DNA from: JAHIQC01 sp964565645
Lineage (GTDB): Bacteria; Actinomycetota; Coriobacteriia; Anaerosomatales; JAHIQC01
Direction: 5' to 3'
DNA: 64,000 nucleotides
Assembly: GCA_964565645.1 (NCBI GenBank)
Contig: CAZMFQ010000004.1
Location: 137,067 to 201,066 of the forward strand
This document shows, one piece after another, positions 18,671 to 26,899 of the stretch (within the stretch, counting starts at the first letter, position 1; each line of letters opens with the position of its first letter). A program made the position numbers and the translations under genes. The notes beneath the pieces were generated by a model. The model was not told where the DNA came from, searched no databases, and was given only the letters and a program-made list of their open reading frames with translations.

Positions 18671-19525
18671 ATGCCTGACGTAGAGAGCTCCCCTCCCATA
18701 GGCCTCGCGGCTTCTCTCGACATCGCGATGACGCTGCACGGATGCGCCTCGCCCGATGAAGGGATCCGGTCGCTCAGCGACCGCATGGCCTCAGCGATCT
18801 TCGATCGGTTCGCCGAGGAGAGCCGCGACGAACGCTCCTCGCGCTACCTCACCGAACTCACCGCGGCGCTCTGGGCCGCATCGATGGCGCTCGTGGAGGC
18901 CCGCGCGGCCGCGCTCGCGCGCCTGACGGATACCCGCTCGGCCTACACCAAGTCACGGCAGGCGCTCGACCGGCTCGTGGGCGTCGGCTCTCTCGGCGCC
19001 ACCGGCTGGCTCGCCAGGATCGGCGGACTCGTTGCCGGCTTCAGCCTCACCCAGATCGTGGGCGAGATCATGGAGCACGAGGAGGAGGTCTCCGTCGTCG
19101 TCAACGAGTCGGGCGCGCTGTTCCGCGAGATCGAGATCGGGATCGTGACCGAGATCCGCGAACCGGAGTTCGAGATCATGCTCGCGCTCTCGCTGCTCAT
19201 GGCCGTGATCGCGGCCGTGGCCGTGGGCATGTTCCTGCGCTGGTACCGGACGCGCCGCATCGGCAAGCTGACACAGGAGCTCGACCGCGTGCAGGCCGAG
19301 GTCACCGCCGAGGCGGAGGCCCGCCGGACCGAGACCACCGGCCGGCTCGTGCGCACGCTCGTGTGCGTCATGGAGCGCCATTACCCGGGCGCGGCCGCCG
19401 AGGAGATCGCGTCGGTCCTGGGCGCCACCTGTGACGTCGACGACCTGCTCGCCGGCGCATGCGACGACGCGGTGACTTCATTCGCCCAGCGCCATATCGC
19501 CGCCAACCCGTTCGAAGCGGTGTAG
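18671..19525 (+). CDS. Membrane protein with C-terminal coiled coil, function unknown
   Basis: 284 residues from ATG 18671. The longer frame from 18539 has an Arg-rich, non-coding-like beginning. There is no Shine-Dalgarno; TACAAT at 18658-18663 lies just upstream, so the transcript could be leaderless (inference). An alpha-helical N-terminal domain (~1-120) precedes a hydrophobic stretch (~115-135), a strong TM helix (~172-197), a basic stop-transfer (RTRR) and a Glu-rich coiled coil. The C-terminus is a small helical region. I do not recognise a family. It is transcribed divergently from the cytochrome at 17028. Confidence 0.65.
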   Translation: MPDVESSPPIGLAASLDIAMTLHGCASPDEGIRSLSDRMASAIFDRFAEESRDERSSRYLTELTAALWAASMALVEARAAALARLTDTRSAYTKSRQALDRLVGVGSLGATGWLARIGGLVAGFSLTQIVGEIMEHEEEVSVVVNESGALFREIEIGIVTEIREPEFEIMLALSLLMAVIAAVAVGMFLRWYRTRRIGKLTQELDRVQAEVTAEAEARRTETTGRLVRTLVCVMERHYPGAAAEEIASVLGATCDVDDLLAGACDDAVTSFAQRHIAANPFEAV

Positions 19526-19591
19526 CGGCGCCACAGCGGCGGTCGGGCCCGGTATAGAACCTGGATAGCGGCGGGCGTCATTCTCACGTAC

Positions 19592-20548
19592 ATGGATCCG
19601 CCGCCCGACACGACCACACTCGCCTGCGCGTGGGAGACCTGGCTCGCGTACCGCTGCTGCGGCGCGCGTCCGCTGCGCGCATCGACGCTCTCGGACTACC
19701 GATGCGTCTGGCGCTGTCACCTCGCGCCGCATCTGGCCGATACGCCGCTTTCCGCCATCGACGGCGCGCTCATCGCACGGACGGTCGTGGCCCTCTCCTG
19801 TGCAGGGGTCAGTCCGAGGCGGCTCGCCAAGGTGCTCATCCCGCTTCGGGCGTGCCTGCGCTGGCATTACCGCATGGGGAGCTTCCCGCGCGACCCGGGG
19901 CCGTGGTTCGACGCCTCTCCCCCGCCTGCCGAGGAACGCACCATCCTTTCGATGGCGCAGATCGAGGCACTGCTCGCCGCGCTGCCGGAGTTCTACCGGC
20001 CGATGATCGCGTTCGCGGCCTACACCGGCGTGCGCTTAGGCGAGCTTCGCGCGCTCACGTGGGACGACGTGGACCTGACGGCCCGCACGGCGCTCGTGAG
20101 CAAGTCGATGTTCCTGAACGAGCTGCAGCCCTCGACCAAGACCGGTTTCGACCGTACCGTGCCGATCCCGGCGCACATCGCGGAGATGCTCGTGGCCTGG
20201 CGTGAGGTGTGTCCGCGATCGCCCGAGCACTGGCTGTTTCCCAAGCCCAACGGCCGCGTGCTCGACGGCAACTCGTTTCGCAAGGACACCTGGCGCCCGG
20301 CGGTGCGGCGCGCGGGGCTGCCCGAGGGCCTGCGCATCCACGACCTCCGGCACACGAGCGCGTCACTCTACCTGCAGCACGGGGCGACGGTGCGTGAGGT
20401 CATGGAGATCCATGGCTGGCGGCAGATGGAGACCGCACTGCGCTACCTGCACACGTGTGAGTCGCTGAACCTGGCAGCCGACCGGCTCTCGGCTGCTCGG
20501 AGCGCGGCGACGGAGACGGCGGATGGTACGACGGCGCGCCCGCCATAA
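19592..20548 (+). CDS. Tyrosine recombinase / phage-type integrase
   Basis: 318 residues. An N-terminal SAM-like core-binding domain (~10-105) precedes the catalytic domain. The catalytic residues are visible: Arg in TGVRLGELR (~150), Lys in STKTG (~185), HDLRH (~250) and HGWR (~275) with the Tyr nucleophile in ALRYLH (~287). No tRNA gene or direct-repeat attachment site lies next to it, so it is either an orphan integrase or a remnant of an element. A RHH/PIN toxin-antitoxin pair follows 52 bp downstream. It could act in trans on the integrase-less island at 58-64 kb, but nothing in the sequence links them. Confidence 0.88.
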   Translation: MDPPPDTTTLACAWETWLAYRCCGARPLRASTLSDYRCVWRCHLAPHLADTPLSAIDGALIARTVVALSCAGVSPRRLAKVLIPLRACLRWHYRMGSFPRDPGPWFDASPPPAEERTILSMAQIEALLAALPEFYRPMIAFAAYTGVRLGELRALTWDDVDLTARTALVSKSMFLNELQPSTKTGFDRTVPIPAHIAEMLVAWREVCPRSPEHWLFPKPNGRVLDGNSFRKDTWRPAVRRAGLPEGLRIHDLRHTSASLYLQHGATVREVMEIHGWRQMETALRYLHTCESLNLAADRLSAARSAATETADGTTARPP

Positions 20549-20552
20549 GGGG

Positions 20553-20587
20553 TATACTCCTTCTTAGCACTACCGTTCGGCACTACC
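20553..20587 (+). promoter_or_regulatory. Promoter and possible operator of the RHH/PIN pair
   Basis: TATACT at 20553-20558 is a -10-like box within an imperfect palindrome around GTATAC. Two direct copies of GCACTACC follow at 20567-20574 and 20580-20587 with a 13-bp period, a layout typical of RHH antitoxin half-sites. GAAAGG then precedes ATG 20601 by 6 nt. Confidence 0.45.
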
Positions 20588-20600
20588 AGAAAGGCGCATC

Positions 20601-20885
20601 ATGGCCAAAGTCAACGTATCGCTCCCCGACGAGCTGCTCGAGCAGGTCGATATCCTCGCCGAGCAGCTCGATCGCTCCCGCAGCGGACTCGTCCAGGAGG
20701 CGACGGCGCACTACGTCGCGCACCTCGAGGAGAAGATCGCTGCCGAGGAGCGGCGCGAGAGCATCCTCAAAGCGATGGCGGACGCGCGCGAGATCGCGAA
20801 GGTCGCGCACCCCGGGATGGACGTCACTGAGATCATCCGGCGCGACCGCGACAACGACTACAAGCCCTGGAGCGTCGATGAGTGA
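20601..20885 (+). CDS. Ribbon-helix-helix antitoxin (CopG/VapB-like)
   Basis: 94 residues. The N-terminal KVNVSLPDELLEQVD followed by RSRSGLVQEA is a typical ribbon-helix-helix fold. The C-terminal half is charged and helical and would wrap the toxin. The stop overlaps the PIN gene by 8 bases, which couples translation. RHH antitoxins bind their own promoter; repeats that fit lie at 20567-20587. Confidence 0.85.
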   Translation: MAKVNVSLPDELLEQVDILAEQLDRSRSGLVQEATAHYVAHLEEKIAAEERRESILKAMADAREIAKVAHPGMDVTEIIRRDRDNDYKPWSVDE

Positions 20886-21297
20886 GTCGATCGTGAGGCG
20901 AGTGGTCGATACGTCGGTGACGACCAAATGGTTCGTGGCAGAGCGCGAGTCACACGTTGCCGAATCCTGGGGGCTGCTCCAGGATCACCTGGCGGGTGCG
21001 GCAGTACTGGCGTCACCCGCCCATATGCGTCTCGAGGTGCTGAATGCGCTCAAGCAGCGACGCTTCCACGGAGACGAACTGATGCGCGTTGCGGACGTTC
21101 TTGAGGGCTTCCGACTCGAGTGGCATCCCCTCGACGCCGGGCTAGCCCGAGCGGCGGGTTCGATCTCGGCCGAGTACGGGCTCACGCTCTACGACGCCGC
21201 CTTCGCGGCGCTCGCGGTCGAACTGGACTGCGAACTCGTGACCGCGGACCGCCGGCTCGCTGCGTGCGGGGCGTGTCGGACGCGGCTGCTGGGGTGA
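20878..21297 (+). CDS. PIN-domain toxin (VapC-like ribonuclease)
   Basis: 139 residues. The acidic PIN residues are visible: Asp in VVDTS (~11), Glu in MRLEVLNAL (~60), Asp in LYDAAFAAL (~105) and Asp in TADRRL (~124). PIN toxins are Mg-dependent ribonucleases that often cleave tRNA or rRNA. It overlaps the antitoxin by 8 bases. It ends 4 bp before the convergent membrane-protein gene. Confidence 0.88.
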   Translation: MSESIVRRVVDTSVTTKWFVAERESHVAESWGLLQDHLAGAAVLASPAHMRLEVLNALKQRRFHGDELMRVADVLEGFRLEWHPLDAGLARAAGSISAEYGLTLYDAAFAALAVELDCELVTADRRLAACGACRTRLLG

Positions 21298-21301
21298 GGC
21301 G

Positions 21302-22204
21302 TCAGAACCCGTCCAGACTCGTGAACAGGAACACGCCCGCAAAGATGATGACCGCCATGACGACGAAGAACCCGAACGTCCCAAGCATCACCCACAGCTC
21401 CATGTAAGGGTTCCGCGCCCGCAGTCGCATCATGAGAAGCTCAGACGAAGACAACTCGTCCGTGATCGCCGGCGCGGGCAGCGCTTCGGCGACCTGGAGG
21501 ATCCGCATGAGGTCGTCGAGCCAGAGCCGTGCCTGCTCTGCCGTGATGTCCAGGCCGAACATCCGCCGGTTCCCCGAGAGCAGCAGTTGAAGGGTACCCG
21601 GCCTGAGCAGGACCTGCTGCCGGGTGAAGATGGTGCTGCCGAGCGCGGTGAGACGTCGAAGCGCGTCTGTGGCCGTTGGATCGGCCAGAAGAGAGCGCGT
21701 CCAGGCTTCATCGGCAGGGAACACCTGAAGCGCTGCAAGTTGCGGGTCCGCAAGCGCGATGGGCTGCTTGCCTGCCATGCCGGCCAACAGACTCGTGTCT
21801 GACTGCCACTGGGTGATGCCGAAACGGGTGGCGAGAGGCGTGCTCACCTCGACCGCGAGGTAGGGTCCTCGCCACAGGTAGACGTCCACCTGCCTGCCAT
21901 AGAGGGTCCCGTGATACTGGCGGAAGTAGGACATGTAGGCCTTGCCTTCGAGCCCCAACGGCACGAAGAGCGCGTCGAGCGCTGCCGCTCTGCGCCTGAC
22001 CGTCCGCACGAACCAGGCGCCGCCGAGGAGAAAGGGGCCCAGCCAGATGAGCGCGGTGAGACAGAGTGCCCATGGCTGGAAATCGAGACTCGTCACAAGC
22101 AGCAGCGTCGCCATCACGAGCAACAGCCCGAGCGGAAGCCCGATGGCGACCGCGACCAGGTAGATCACGACCCCTCGGCCGCAGCCTCTCCCTGCATCAC
22201 GCAC
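21302..22204 (-). CDS. Membrane protein, function unknown
   Basis: 300 residues from GTG 22204; GTG 22168 (GAGGGG nearby) is a plausible shorter start. Two TM helices near the N-terminus (~13-65) and one at the C-terminus (~272-297) flank a ~200-residue soluble part with a mixed alpha/beta look. No family is recognised. The 230 bp upstream (22205-22435) show nothing I can name. GC here begins to fall towards the defence region. Confidence 0.7.
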   Translation of the reverse strand: MRDAGRGCGRGVVIYLVAVAIGLPLGLLLVMATLLLVTSLDFQPWALCLTALIWLGPFLLGGAWFVRTVRRRAAALDALFVPLGLEGKAYMSYFRQYHGTLYGRQVDVYLWRGPYLAVEVSTPLATRFGITQWQSDTSLLAGMAGKQPIALADPQLAALQVFPADEAWTRSLLADPTATDALRRLTALGSTIFTRQQVLLRPGTLQLLLSGNRRMFGLDITAEQARLWLDDLMRILQVAEALPAPAITDELSSSELLMMRLRARNPYMELWVMLGTFGFFVVMAVIIFAGVFLFTSLDGF

Positions 22205-22435
22205 GATAGTCGCGATGACGACCCCCTGCTCATCCGGGCGATCTCGGCCTCAGGGGCAGTATAGCCGAGGACGTGAGGGCCGCCCCACCGATCAAGACGT
22301 AGCTGTCCTCGAACCCCGCGAAACGCTCGCGGAAGACATACAGCCCCCTTGCGCGTGACACCTCGCATCACAGGGAAACGTGAGCAAGCTTTCGCTGGAT
22401 CGGGCGCATGAGCTCGTCAGATATCTGGACGCACC

Positions 22436-23314
22436 CTAGCCGGACGACTCGCTCAGATCGGCAATCAGTTGCCGAACCTCCCACTCATCTCCTCTGCTGC
22501 AGCGCCCTACCCTCTCTTCAACTGCATCAAACTCGCCGATGAAGACGAATCGTCGCCTGACCTGTTCGATCCAATGCGGAACGTCGACTGGTGTAGTCAG
22601 GTAGCCGATTGCTTCTGGCTGGAACTCGGAGTCAGCGCGCGACCTTAGGATTTCGTTGGGATCGAAGGGGGATGTGCCGAGACCGTCCTCAATCACGTCG
22701 CACCAGATCTTGAGCACTAGAAGTCGACGCACCATGCTTTCATCGAATGGGCGCTGCGCTATCCATGCGAGGTCGTACAGGTCTCGAGCGAGACTCGCTC
22801 TCCGGTACCGAGCGAGCTTCTCGGCAATCATCTCTTCCATCGCCGCAACAGGGATTGCGCTGACAGCAAAGTCGTAGCGTCGGTGGATCGGCAGTGGGAT
22901 CGCACCCATGCTGCGCGCCGGCAACCACAGCGATCGCCGGCCCAGATCCAGCCGCGCCGGAACCTCAGATTCGCCAAAGGGGCTCGTCATCGTGAGACGC
23001 ATCCGCCTGGTACCGTCGATGGGATCGATGCCGAATCCAAAGGGACCTACCTGCGCACCATCGATGAGCTCCGCCATGAGCTCCGCTGAAGCGTCCTCGA
23101 CGCCGGCAAAATCCAAGTCCGTGGAGAACCGGCCCGCATTGCCGGCCCAGAACTTGCGAATCGCGGTACCCCCCTTCAGCGCGATTCCGAGCTCAAACAC
23201 ACCCTGCCGGCGTAGGTATTCCAGGAGATGATCTTGCGCAACGTCGATAATCGCGGGGCCCCTGCCGCCCCTGCGCCCTTGGTAGTGCCTAACGAGATGC
23301 CCCTCGGTTATCAC
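22436..23314 (-). CDS. abiEii: AbiEii-type nucleotidyltransferase toxin
   Basis: 292 residues. The DNA polymerase-beta-like nucleotidyltransferase core is visible: LKGGTAIRKF (~46-55) followed by FSTDLDF (~63-69), then the basic helix EMIAEKLARYRRAS with DLYDL (~170-185) characteristic of the AbiEii family. AbiEii/MenT-type toxins transfer nucleotides to RNA targets such as tRNA and arrest growth. The gene overlaps the upstream AbiEi gene by 4 bases. Codon use is AT-richer than in the flanking chromosome, consistent with transfer. Confidence 0.9.
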   Translation of the reverse strand: MITEGHLVRHYQGRRGGRGPAIIDVAQDHLLEYLRRQGVFELGIALKGGTAIRKFWAGNAGRFSTDLDFAGVEDASAELMAELIDGAQVGPFGFGIDPIDGTRRMRLTMTSPFGESEVPARLDLGRRSLWLPARSMGAIPLPIHRRYDFAVSAIPVAAMEEMIAEKLARYRRASLARDLYDLAWIAQRPFDESMVRRLLVLKIWCDVIEDGLGTSPFDPNEILRSRADSEFQPEAIGYLTTPVDVPHWIEQVRRRFVFIGEFDAVEERVGRCSRGDEWEVRQLIADLSESSG

Positions 23315-24102
23315 GGTCGATCGGACTCCATCCCGGTTGAATCGATGACGTCGTACGCCTGTGAGTAGGTGCCCGTCCGCCGTCTTGCCCCCAGATAGTA
23401 CGGGCCCTCACCATCCGGGGCCTTACTCAGAAGCTGCCCGGATAGTTCCGTGCGTCCGGCGCGGTCTGCCAGATACGCCGCCCGAGACCAAGCACTCCGT
23501 GGTCTGCCGAGGAGTTCGGACAGGAGCAACCCTGGTGACACCTCGGCGAAGGCCTGACCCAGCCATTCACCAGCATTGGGCCAGTCGCGGAACCCTGAGG
23601 GGCGCGCCGCCATATACGCGAGCAGTGTTTCCGCCGACCAGACAGGGAGGCCGGCTTTGTACAACACGGGTGAACGTGGAGTCCATTGCACGAGCCGGAA
23701 CCCAGAAAGCGACTTGGGCAGGCGCTCGCCATCTGGCGCACCGATGACTTCCCGGTCAGGACGTCTACTCGCGAGGCCGAGCAGGTACGCAGCGGACTCA
23801 GCGGCCACAGTGAATGGTCGATCCGCGTTCACAGCGAGCACCGCCCTGAGCTCGATGAAGGAGTCTCCCGATCCAAATGCACCCGCCCGAGCTGCGGGCG
23901 CAAACTCCCACACGCCCCGAGTCTTGAGATCCAGCAGCCAACCGCTCTCGCGAAGTCGCCGCACAACGAGATCGGCCGGCCATGCGACGCCCGCCTGTAT
24001 TGAGTAGTCGCGAATCACTTCCGCCGTGACAAGCGCTGGCTGATCTAGCTCAAGCAGTTCAAGCAGCGGTGCGAGTGTGGCGGTGATGGTTCTGACTGTC
24101 AT
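23311..24102 (-). CDS. abiEi: AbiEi-type antitoxin / autorepressor
   Basis: 263 residues from ATG 24102 (AAAGG 8 nt upstream); GTG 24111 lacks spacing for a ribosome-binding site. An N-terminal winged-helix-like segment (~20-65) is followed by an AbiEi C-terminal-type alpha/beta domain. Position immediately upstream of abiEii with a 4-base overlap, and the size, support the assignment more than motif identity does. Characterised AbiEi proteins repress their own promoter by binding inverted repeats. A matching nested inverted repeat lies 55-119 bp upstream of this start. Confidence 0.75.
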   Translation of the reverse strand: MTVRTITATLAPLLELLELDQPALVTAEVIRDYSIQAGVAWPADLVVRRLRESGWLLDLKTRGVWEFAPAARAGAFGSGDSFIELRAVLAVNADRPFTVAAESAAYLLGLASRRPDREVIGAPDGERLPKSLSGFRLVQWTPRSPVLYKAGLPVWSAETLLAYMAARPSGFRDWPNAGEWLGQAFAEVSPGLLLSELLGRPRSAWSRAAYLADRAGRTELSGQLLSKAPDGEGPYYLGARRRTGTYSQAYDVIDSTGMESDRP

Positions 24103-24156
24103 TCTTGACACCTTTTCTGTCTCAATAGGACATCATATGTGTACCTAATGACAGCA

Positions 24157-24221
24157 CAATTGTCAATTTCAACATCTATCTTGTCATTTTGAGACGGAAT
24201 AGATGTGTAGAACGACAATTG
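24157..24221. promoter_or_regulatory. Nested inverted-repeat operator and promoter of abiE
   Basis: CAATTGTC (24157-24164) and GACAATTG (24214-24221) are inverted copies. ACATCTAT (24172-24179) and ATAGATGT (24199-24206) are another inverted pair. Both pairs are centred on base 24189, giving two 23-bp arms, each with 8 conserved bases at both ends. On the minus strand TTGACA (complement of 24161-24166) can act as a -35 box, overlapping the proximal arm. This fits negative autoregulation by AbiEi. Confidence 0.7.
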
Positions 24222-24553
24222 ACGACTACACGTCTCTTTGCGGACGTTTGGTTCTCTTTGGTCCGTAAAGTGCCCTCAGGGTCAGGCAAGCGGGGGGGGG
24301 TGACTAGCGCGCTTGAGGCACGACGGCATAGGGATTCGTTGAGTGACCGGTGTCTCGGTGAGAAGAATGGTGATGCTATCAAGTGACCTGCTGCCAGCGT
24401 CGTCAAGCAAGATCACCGAGCTCGGCCCCCCCGGCCTCACGCAAGTGGGGATGTGGAGCAGGTTCGCGCAAGGAATTCGATGCGGCGAAATGCGTATTCG
24501 AGCACTTGATGCATGCAAGGGCGCGATCGCAGACGGCACGTCCAGATGATCGA
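24222..24553. other. Intergenic region without a recognisable gene
   Basis: Lies between the abiE operator and the stop of the methyltransferase-fold gene. I see a run of nine G at 24292-24300 and short AT-rich stretches, but no credible coding frame, hairpin terminator or RNA gene. Confidence 0.5.
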
Positions 24554-25486
24554 CTAGACAGTGGCTCGAACAAAGTGGGGGAAATATCGATGGAACATGG
24601 CGTACTGCTCCATCTTGCCCTCGGACTTCTGCTGGTCTCTGTCAATCAGGTAGCCGAGTGTCTTAACGAGCGCTGCCCCCGAATGCACTTGAGGAAGATG
24701 CGGCGCAAGGGCCAGCCTCTCCTTGGTGCTCAACTCCGGCAAGTCGATCCATGTGGGTGGCGACCAATTCAAGTTCGCGAACTCCCAGCCATCGAACTTC
24801 GTCTTCACCGCTGGAACCTCGTCATCTGAACACACTAGTCCGGTGACTGTCACCATCGGTACCCCATCCGCGTAGCGGAACGAGCACAACGGCTGAAATC
24901 GCCAGCCGGCGGTAGCGGGGAGGGCCCTTTCGGCCGCGATTCGGACCATACGCTGAACGAAGTTCGAGAAGTGCTCGACCGTGACTGGGGCCTCATCGCC
25001 CTCAGGGAGGACCGCATCAAACGTTGCACGGAAGTTGTCCCATTTGCCATCCACATCCAAGGGGGCGGCCTTGAGCGTTATCTTCACGAGACTCTCAGGG
25101 GCCGCCCTGTCGAGCACCGCCTGAAAGTCCTCGAACATGCTGAATCGTAGTCCGGTGTAGTCCAGCCAAAACACCGCCGGTTTGTCACCCTCATCGTACG
25201 TCGAGATGAATGACTTGAAGTCCGTATTCTGCAGAGCGATGGACCCGCAGGGCAGGTTGAACTTCTGTCTCTTGAATGTCTCCTCGTCCCTTTCCAAAGA
25301 GACCATCCCGATCTCCGGGCAAAGATCGTAGAGCAGTCGAAAGTCCTCGAGGTAGGGGCCGCCCAGACTGTAGTAGGTGTACTCGGAGAGACCGCCGGCT
25401 CGGTCCGCCACCCTTCGTATGACATCGATGAGAAGGAGTCTGTCCACCATCTTGTTGAGGCGAAGGTGATAGGGCGGATGCTTCAT
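24554..25486 (-). CDS. SAM-methyltransferase-fold protein partnered with GHKL ATPase
   Basis: 310 residues from ATG 25486, preceded by AGGAGG with 7-nt spacing; the ATG overlaps the ATPase stop (ATGA). A Rossmann-like pattern is visible: SLGGPYLEDF (~40, glycine-rich loop), SLERDEE (~64, acidic end of strand 2), QNTDFKSFI (~88) and VFWLDYTG (~103, strand 4). The C-terminal half has no known motif. I do not recognise a characterised family. Whether it methylates anything is open. Tight coupling to the GHKL ATPase and to the Dcm/Vsr genes upstream suggests a defence or restriction-linked role. Confidence 0.65.
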   Translation of the reverse strand: MKHPPYHLRLNKMVDRLLLIDVIRRVADRAGGLSEYTYYSLGGPYLEDFRLLYDLCPEIGMVSLERDEETFKRQKFNLPCGSIALQNTDFKSFISTYDEGDKPAVFWLDYTGLRFSMFEDFQAVLDRAAPESLVKITLKAAPLDVDGKWDNFRATFDAVLPEGDEAPVTVEHFSNFVQRMVRIAAERALPATAGWRFQPLCSFRYADGVPMVTVTGLVCSDDEVPAVKTKFDGWEFANLNWSPPTWIDLPELSTKERLALAPHLPQVHSGAALVKTLGYLIDRDQQKSEGKMEQYAMFHRYFPHFVRATV

Positions 25487-26892
25487 TCCGATGCCTCCTG
25501 CGCGAACAAGTCGAAACACTTCTCACCAACGACCGATGGATCAATATCTGGGTCGTCAAAGAGATAGTCCGCCACTGTTCGTATGTCATCGAGTTCCCTC
25601 ACGAAGGAGATCCGACGCCTGCGCGGGTCGATCTTCTGAGGCTGTGGGAGTGCGGGCTTGAACTGCTGGCCGGCCCCGGGCGCCCGTCTAGTTGTCGAGA
25701 AGTGCAGCTGATCAGACGCTGCCTTCAGTTCAGCGAACTGCATAGTTGGCGCGTCATGAACTCTCGACTCTTCTGCCTTTCCCTTCCACTTGTTCGTGTA
25801 GTCGATGAAGATCGCCATGCCCTCACGCATCTTGTTCTTCACCTGCAGGTAGAGCGGCGAGGACGCATCGATTCCGCGTTTCGTTGTCGTCGTCGGCAAC
25901 ATGGAAGCGTCGTTTGCTCGAAACTCAACAATCCCGGAGATGGCTATGAACTGATTGTGGTACCGGGGAACACCCGCCTCGCCCCAACCAGTCAGTTCAC
26001 TTCTGTCGCAGTACACCACAGCTCGGTCGTTGCAGACGATCGTCCAACCTGCCTCAAGCGAAGAACGACGTGTCTCTTCTTGGGCCCCGAGACTCTCAGC
26101 TTCGGACGGAATGGCGCCCGTGAATCCCACAGCCATGAAGACAGAAACGCCATCGCATTCGGTCTTGAAGATGAACGGACGGATTGCCGGTTCCGACTTG
26201 CTCGCGGGAGCGAACATCAGTTTCGTTGGCCTGGGTTCGACGCGCTCGCCGTTGATCCTCACGACAAACCCCTTCGCAATGATGAAAGCGTACTGGGTCG
26301 CGATCATCCGATACAGGTCGGAGGAGAAGGACTCGCGGTCCTTGCCGAGCCTGGCCCTGATACCGGGGTGTAGTCGTGTGACTTTGATCGTTGTCCCATT
26401 GACGTCAAGCCCCCCGTTAAGACGCCGCACAGGGATCGTCCATTCCTTCTCATCACTGATCCACGCCGGGGAGATGCTTACCTCATATGCCTCGCCGGAA
26501 TGTTGCGTCAAGATGCGGCAGTCTTCGCCCAACTTGAACATTGCTCGCTTCATCCCGATTCCGTAGACGCCGACTGAGCCGGGGACTTCCGAGGGGGCAT
26601 CATCTGCCCGGCCCATTCGAAACGCGTAGTCATGCAACGACCAAGGTATCCCCCCACAGTTGTCGGCTATTGAGAAAGTGTCCTCGTCGAACTCGATCTC
26701 GGCCTGATAGCCGGCGTACGGCACGGCATCAGCCTCCGCTGCCCCCGTGCGGAGTATCCCATCAACGCAGTTGTCGAGCAGGTCGAGGATTGCGTCCTCT
26801 AGGCCGATATCCCTGGTTAGCATGCGCACAAAGAAGGACTTGACGGGAATGGCGCTCACGGTCAGGTTCGCGTTGTTCTTTGGAGCTCCCAA
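25483..26892 (-). CDS. GHKL-family ATPase (MutL/Hsp90/MORC-like)
   Basis: 469 residues. The Bergerat fold motifs are visible: N-box EDAILDLLDNCVDG (~32-45), G1 IADNCGGIP (~75-83) and G2 GVYGIGMKRAMFK (~108-120). The transducer-like middle domain (~160-380) is followed by a basic region (PRRRRISF) and an acidic C-terminus. GHKL ATPases linked to C5 methyltransferase and Vsr genes are known from restriction-modification islands. Here it lies 7 bp downstream of the methyltransferase and is coupled to the Rossmann protein below it. Likely role: ATP-dependent clamp or effector in DNA defence (inference). Confidence 0.85.
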   Translation of the reverse strand: MGAPKNNANLTVSAIPVKSFFVRMLTRDIGLEDAILDLLDNCVDGILRTGAAEADAVPYAGYQAEIEFDEDTFSIADNCGGIPWSLHDYAFRMGRADDAPSEVPGSVGVYGIGMKRAMFKLGEDCRILTQHSGEAYEVSISPAWISDEKEWTIPVRRLNGGLDVNGTTIKVTRLHPGIRARLGKDRESFSSDLYRMIATQYAFIIAKGFVVRINGERVEPRPTKLMFAPASKSEPAIRPFIFKTECDGVSVFMAVGFTGAIPSEAESLGAQEETRRSSLEAGWTIVCNDRAVVYCDRSELTGWGEAGVPRYHNQFIAISGIVEFRANDASMLPTTTTKRGIDASSPLYLQVKNKMREGMAIFIDYTNKWKGKAEESRVHDAPTMQFAELKAASDQLHFSTTRRAPGAGQQFKPALPQPQKIDPRRRRISFVRELDDIRTVADYLFDDPDIDPSVVGEKCFDLFAQEASE

Positions 26893-26899
26893 TTCGACC

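Noticed and set aside
24292..24300. Phase-variable G tract
   Set aside because: The run of nine G is not in a coding frame nor clearly between promoter boxes.
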